Source: Chaetoceros tenuissimus
Taxonomy: Eukaryota > Bacillariophyta > Thalassiosirophyceae > Chaetocerotales > Chaetocerotaceae
Direction: 5' to 3'
Length of the DNA stretch: 64,000 bases
NCBI GenBank assembly: GCA_021927905.1
Contig: BLLK01000047.1
Span: 4,154,001-4,218,000, forward strand
A model generated the notes under the pieces. It was not told the origin of the DNA, did no database searches, and saw only the letters and a program-made list of their open reading frames with translations. A program made the position numbers and the translations under genes. Numbering within the stretch: the stretch's first letter is position 1; each line of letters starts with the position of its first letter. Below are positions 62,204-64,000 of this stretch, in pieces.

Positions 62204-63421
62204 CTAGCTCGCGCTGGTATCATTACCACTGGAACTAGAAGCAGTGGAAGCAGATAAACTCGTGCTAGTGCTATGATTAATCTTTGGAAGGTATGGCATG
62301 CTGTAGAACTTTGGCTCGTATTGCAGATTGTCTATAGGACAAAAATTACGCTTACATCCTTTCAATGGTTTTCTCTTTATCAACTTGCATAGTTTGCTCT
62401 TGCCACGGAGGAATTTCTCATGGTAGTATCCTCCTTCATCGTGCCCATCCCATAATCGAACAAAGCCATACAAGTTCAATTGTCTGGTAAAGGAAGTCTT
62501 TTTGGTTATTTGGAAGAGCTCTGGTAGTACAACTTTTACAAATTGTTTTGGTTGATGAATGATGAAGCATCTGCCATGAGGTGCCCATGAGATGATATCA
62601 GCATGGATTCCTTGGTCAAGTATGTTGTGTAGCTTTTGAGGAAATAGACTTGAAACACCTCTTTTCATGTTGGTCATTGGTCCTTTAGATGCAATATATG
62701 CATCTTCGTCGATGGTAGAATAGTCTATGTAGTTACAACCAGGCCCGTTGTTGTTATTATTATTGTTTTCGTGGAATTCTTTAGATTTGTACTTTGTTTG
62801 GCTTCTTCGTTCTTTGGAAGTACGTACAAATTGAAATTCTGTACTCCTTTCTTTTACATCTTTTCTTTTACCAGCATTCTCAATGTTCTCCTTGTTACCG
62901 CCTTGATTAGCAAAAATATTCATCCCTCTCTCCTTTTTAGGATTACGGCGATGTTTAATTCGACTTTCAATATTGATATCTTTGTAGTTCGACCGTGATA
63001 CCTGCTGACAGAATAGGCGATAATTAGATTGGCTGGAAATAACATCCCATTCACGAACCTTCTGAACCCGATGGTGAAAAACTGCCGGATGCGAGAATGT
63101 AGTAGTATTATTACTATGCTGATGAAAGAAGAAAGACTGATTCTTCGAAAACTGCTCGCTATGATGGTCAAGTCTTATCCCGCCACTTTTATGATCATAT
63201 GCATTTTCTGCAGCACATGGATTTTGATGTGCATTGAAACCTTGACACGAAAGACAATACTTTTGCTGACAACATATGCTGAAGTAGACACTTCTGGTTG
63301 TAGAAATTTTACCACATGATGGACATGAAATCGTCGTCATTCCTTGCTTCTTCTTGCTGTTTTGCTCATTTGTACTAATATGCGAGCTGGAATTAATTAA
63401 TTTGTAATGTATAGAAGGCAT
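62204..63421 (-). CDS. Heat shock factor (HSF-type DNA-binding protein)
   Basis: 405 residues from ATG 63421; the frame extends upstream only via TTG, and the start matches the gene at 61518. Residues 1-16 are the shared module (MPSIHYKLINSSSHI). Residues about 30-65 hold Cys pairs (SCPSCGKIS, CCQQKYCLSCQGF) that could bind zinc. The HSF DNA-binding domain lies at about 255-360: LFPQKLHNILDQG, IISWAPHGRCFIIHQPKQFV, VLPELFQITKKTSFTRQLNL, YGFVRLWD and YYHEKFLRGKSKL. The recognition helix SFTRQLNLYGF is intact. Most HSFs carry this domain near the N-terminus; here it is C-terminal, and no leucine-zipper trimer domain is obvious after it. HSFs are expanded in diatoms. Confidence 0.9.
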   Translation of the reverse strand: MPSIHYKLINSSSHISTNEQNSKKKQGMTTISCPSCGKISTTRSVYFSICCQQKYCLSCQGFNAHQNPCAAENAYDHKSGGIRLDHHSEQFSKNQSFFFHQHSNNTTTFSHPAVFHHRVQKVREWDVISSQSNYRLFCQQVSRSNYKDINIESRIKHRRNPKKERGMNIFANQGGNKENIENAGKRKDVKERSTEFQFVRTSKERRSQTKYKSKEFHENNNNNNNGPGCNYIDYSTIDEDAYIASKGPMTNMKRGVSSLFPQKLHNILDQGIHADIISWAPHGRCFIIHQPKQFVKVVLPELFQITKKTSFTRQLNLYGFVRLWDGHDEGGYYHEKFLRGKSKLCKLIKRKPLKGCKRNFCPIDNLQYEPKFYSMPYLPKINHSTSTSLSASTASSSSGNDTSAS

Positions 63422-63479
63422 TGTTTTACCAAATCTATGAATTTCTGTTTTGTATGTGGTACCATACAACAAACTGGCT

Positions 63480-63497
63480 GTACCCGAGAAAATTGGA
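63480..63497 (-). promoter_or_regulatory. Shared 5' element (HSF gene)
   Basis: GTACCCGAGAAAATTGGA on the plus strand, 59 bp before ATG 63421, identical to 61569-61586. Confidence 0.55.
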
Positions 63498-63863
63498 ATT
63501 CCAGAAAAAAGTGAAGGCGTTTTCTAACGGACTTGCGACAACTTGCGACTTAAGGCTAAACTGGCTAAACATACAGTTAAACTCCCGTTAAAGTAGAAGC
63601 GTTTCGAATAGCTAACGTTTCTGAACCTCTTCACAAAAAGGGAAGCATGGAATGTAAACATTCGACTTAGCAGCTGCTACGAATTGGGATCATCGTTGAA
63701 CCGATCTCTAAACATTCTTGAGGACCTACTATACATTACAGAGGAGTTCTGAACCAGGGACGGAATTAGCGATGGGAATGATACTACAACATTGAAGAAT
63801 AAGCTCACTATATTACTAACCTTTTGTTTAATATCACCCACTTCCTTTTGCGAACATACTTAC
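63498..63863. other. Intergenic or intronic sequence upstream of the HSF gene
   Basis: No clear gene. If the exon at 63864-63974 is real, part of this is its intron, but I found no matching downstream exon. Confidence 0.3.
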
Positions 63864-63974
63864 GAAAGAACCCTTCGACATGTAATTCAATCCTGGTTTA
63901 GATAATCCAAGAGATTTTGCTTCTATCAGAGTAGATAGGATGATTTTATGTTTAAATTCGTCTAGACTATACAT
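63864..63974 (-). CDS. Possible first exon of an unknown gene (doubtful)
   Basis: From ATG 63974, 37 codons (MYSLDEFKHKIILSTLIEAK, then SLGLSKPGLNYMSKGSF) lead to a perfect GTAAGT donor at 63863. No downstream exon was identified before the HSF gene, so this may be a gene remnant. Confidence 0.25.
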
Positions 63975-64000
63975 GATGATTATGATTTAACTTCGCCCTT

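Noticed and set aside
1-64000. CRISPR arrays, bacterial operons or integrated virus-like elements
   Set aside because: No spaced identical repeats, no reverse transcriptase, integrase, capsid or polymerase motifs were seen; genes have eukaryotic introns.

Overview
This window looks like nuclear DNA of a diatom, probably a small AT-rich centric species of the Chaetoceros/Thalassiosira kind. The evidence is internal. Several N-termini carry a signal peptide followed by an ASAFAP-like plastid entry motif (for example PSASAFIVP, TTAFGI, AEAFSTP, SDAFLT). A gametolysin-like protease carries PSxxP linkers and Cys-rich modules. There is a heat shock factor and a diatom-style Cys/His domain. Introns are short (about 63-156 nt, GT..AG) and gene spacing is tight. 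I saw no rRNA, tRNA, CRISPR array, reverse transcriptase or LTR element.

Layout. 0-9 kb: the N-terminal 398 codons of a GNAT plus alpha/beta-hydrolase fusion running off the left edge, an unknown two-exon gene, a membrane-anchored P-loop (sulfotransferase-like) gene, an acidic beta-propeller protein with an exact 81-bp coding duplication, and a CNNM-type DUF21/CBS transporter. 8.4-12.8 kb: a gene graveyard around an intact MYND-ankyrin gene. It holds decayed membrane-protein copies, a MYND-family gene with one in-frame stop, and shed 3' ends of the next gene. 12.8-25.7 kb: a run of type II membrane carbohydrate-modifying genes (SGNH hydrolase, glycosyltransferase-like domain fused to sulfotransferase, three GT31-type copies of which one is broken, and a stand-alone copy of the glycosyltransferase-like domain). 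A 1.03-kb piggyBac-type element with perfect 15-bp ends and TTAA duplications sits among them.

26-43 kb: a Tat-type thylakoid-lumen protein, a plastid-targeted unknown, a urea transporter fused to EF-hands, a multi-pass membrane protein, a LEA-like helical protein, a pair of small coiled-coil paralogues, an MFS transporter with an in-frame TGA, a rolling-stone/AIG1-like membrane protein, a glycosyltransferase-like gene and an RS-domain protein. 43.6-53.6 kb: four plastid-targeted genes close together (SH3-like protein, Tic110, ABC-F ATPase, rubredoxin-like protein) with a FAM210/DUF1279 gene among them. 53.8-64 kb: an intact MYND paralogue, a six-exon M11 (gametolysin) protease, and two neighbouring genes (a Cys/His-domain protein and an HSF) that share 5' ends and 3' flanks but have unrelated bodies.

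The strongest unusual signals are four. (1) The 59.9-63.5 kb pair looks like cassette exchange inside a duplicated frame. (2) Several genes have decayed copies of their own 3' ends just downstream in the same orientation (12.3-12.8, 34.1 and 41.1-41.4 kb, with related debris at 10.6 kb). (3) The piggyBac-type element is complete at its ends. (4) The local set of Golgi-type sugar/sulfate enzymes may work together. Coordinates of spliced genes span first to last coding base, and exon limits are in the evidence text. Many long frames begin at TTG or GTG; I moved those starts to the first sensible ATG.
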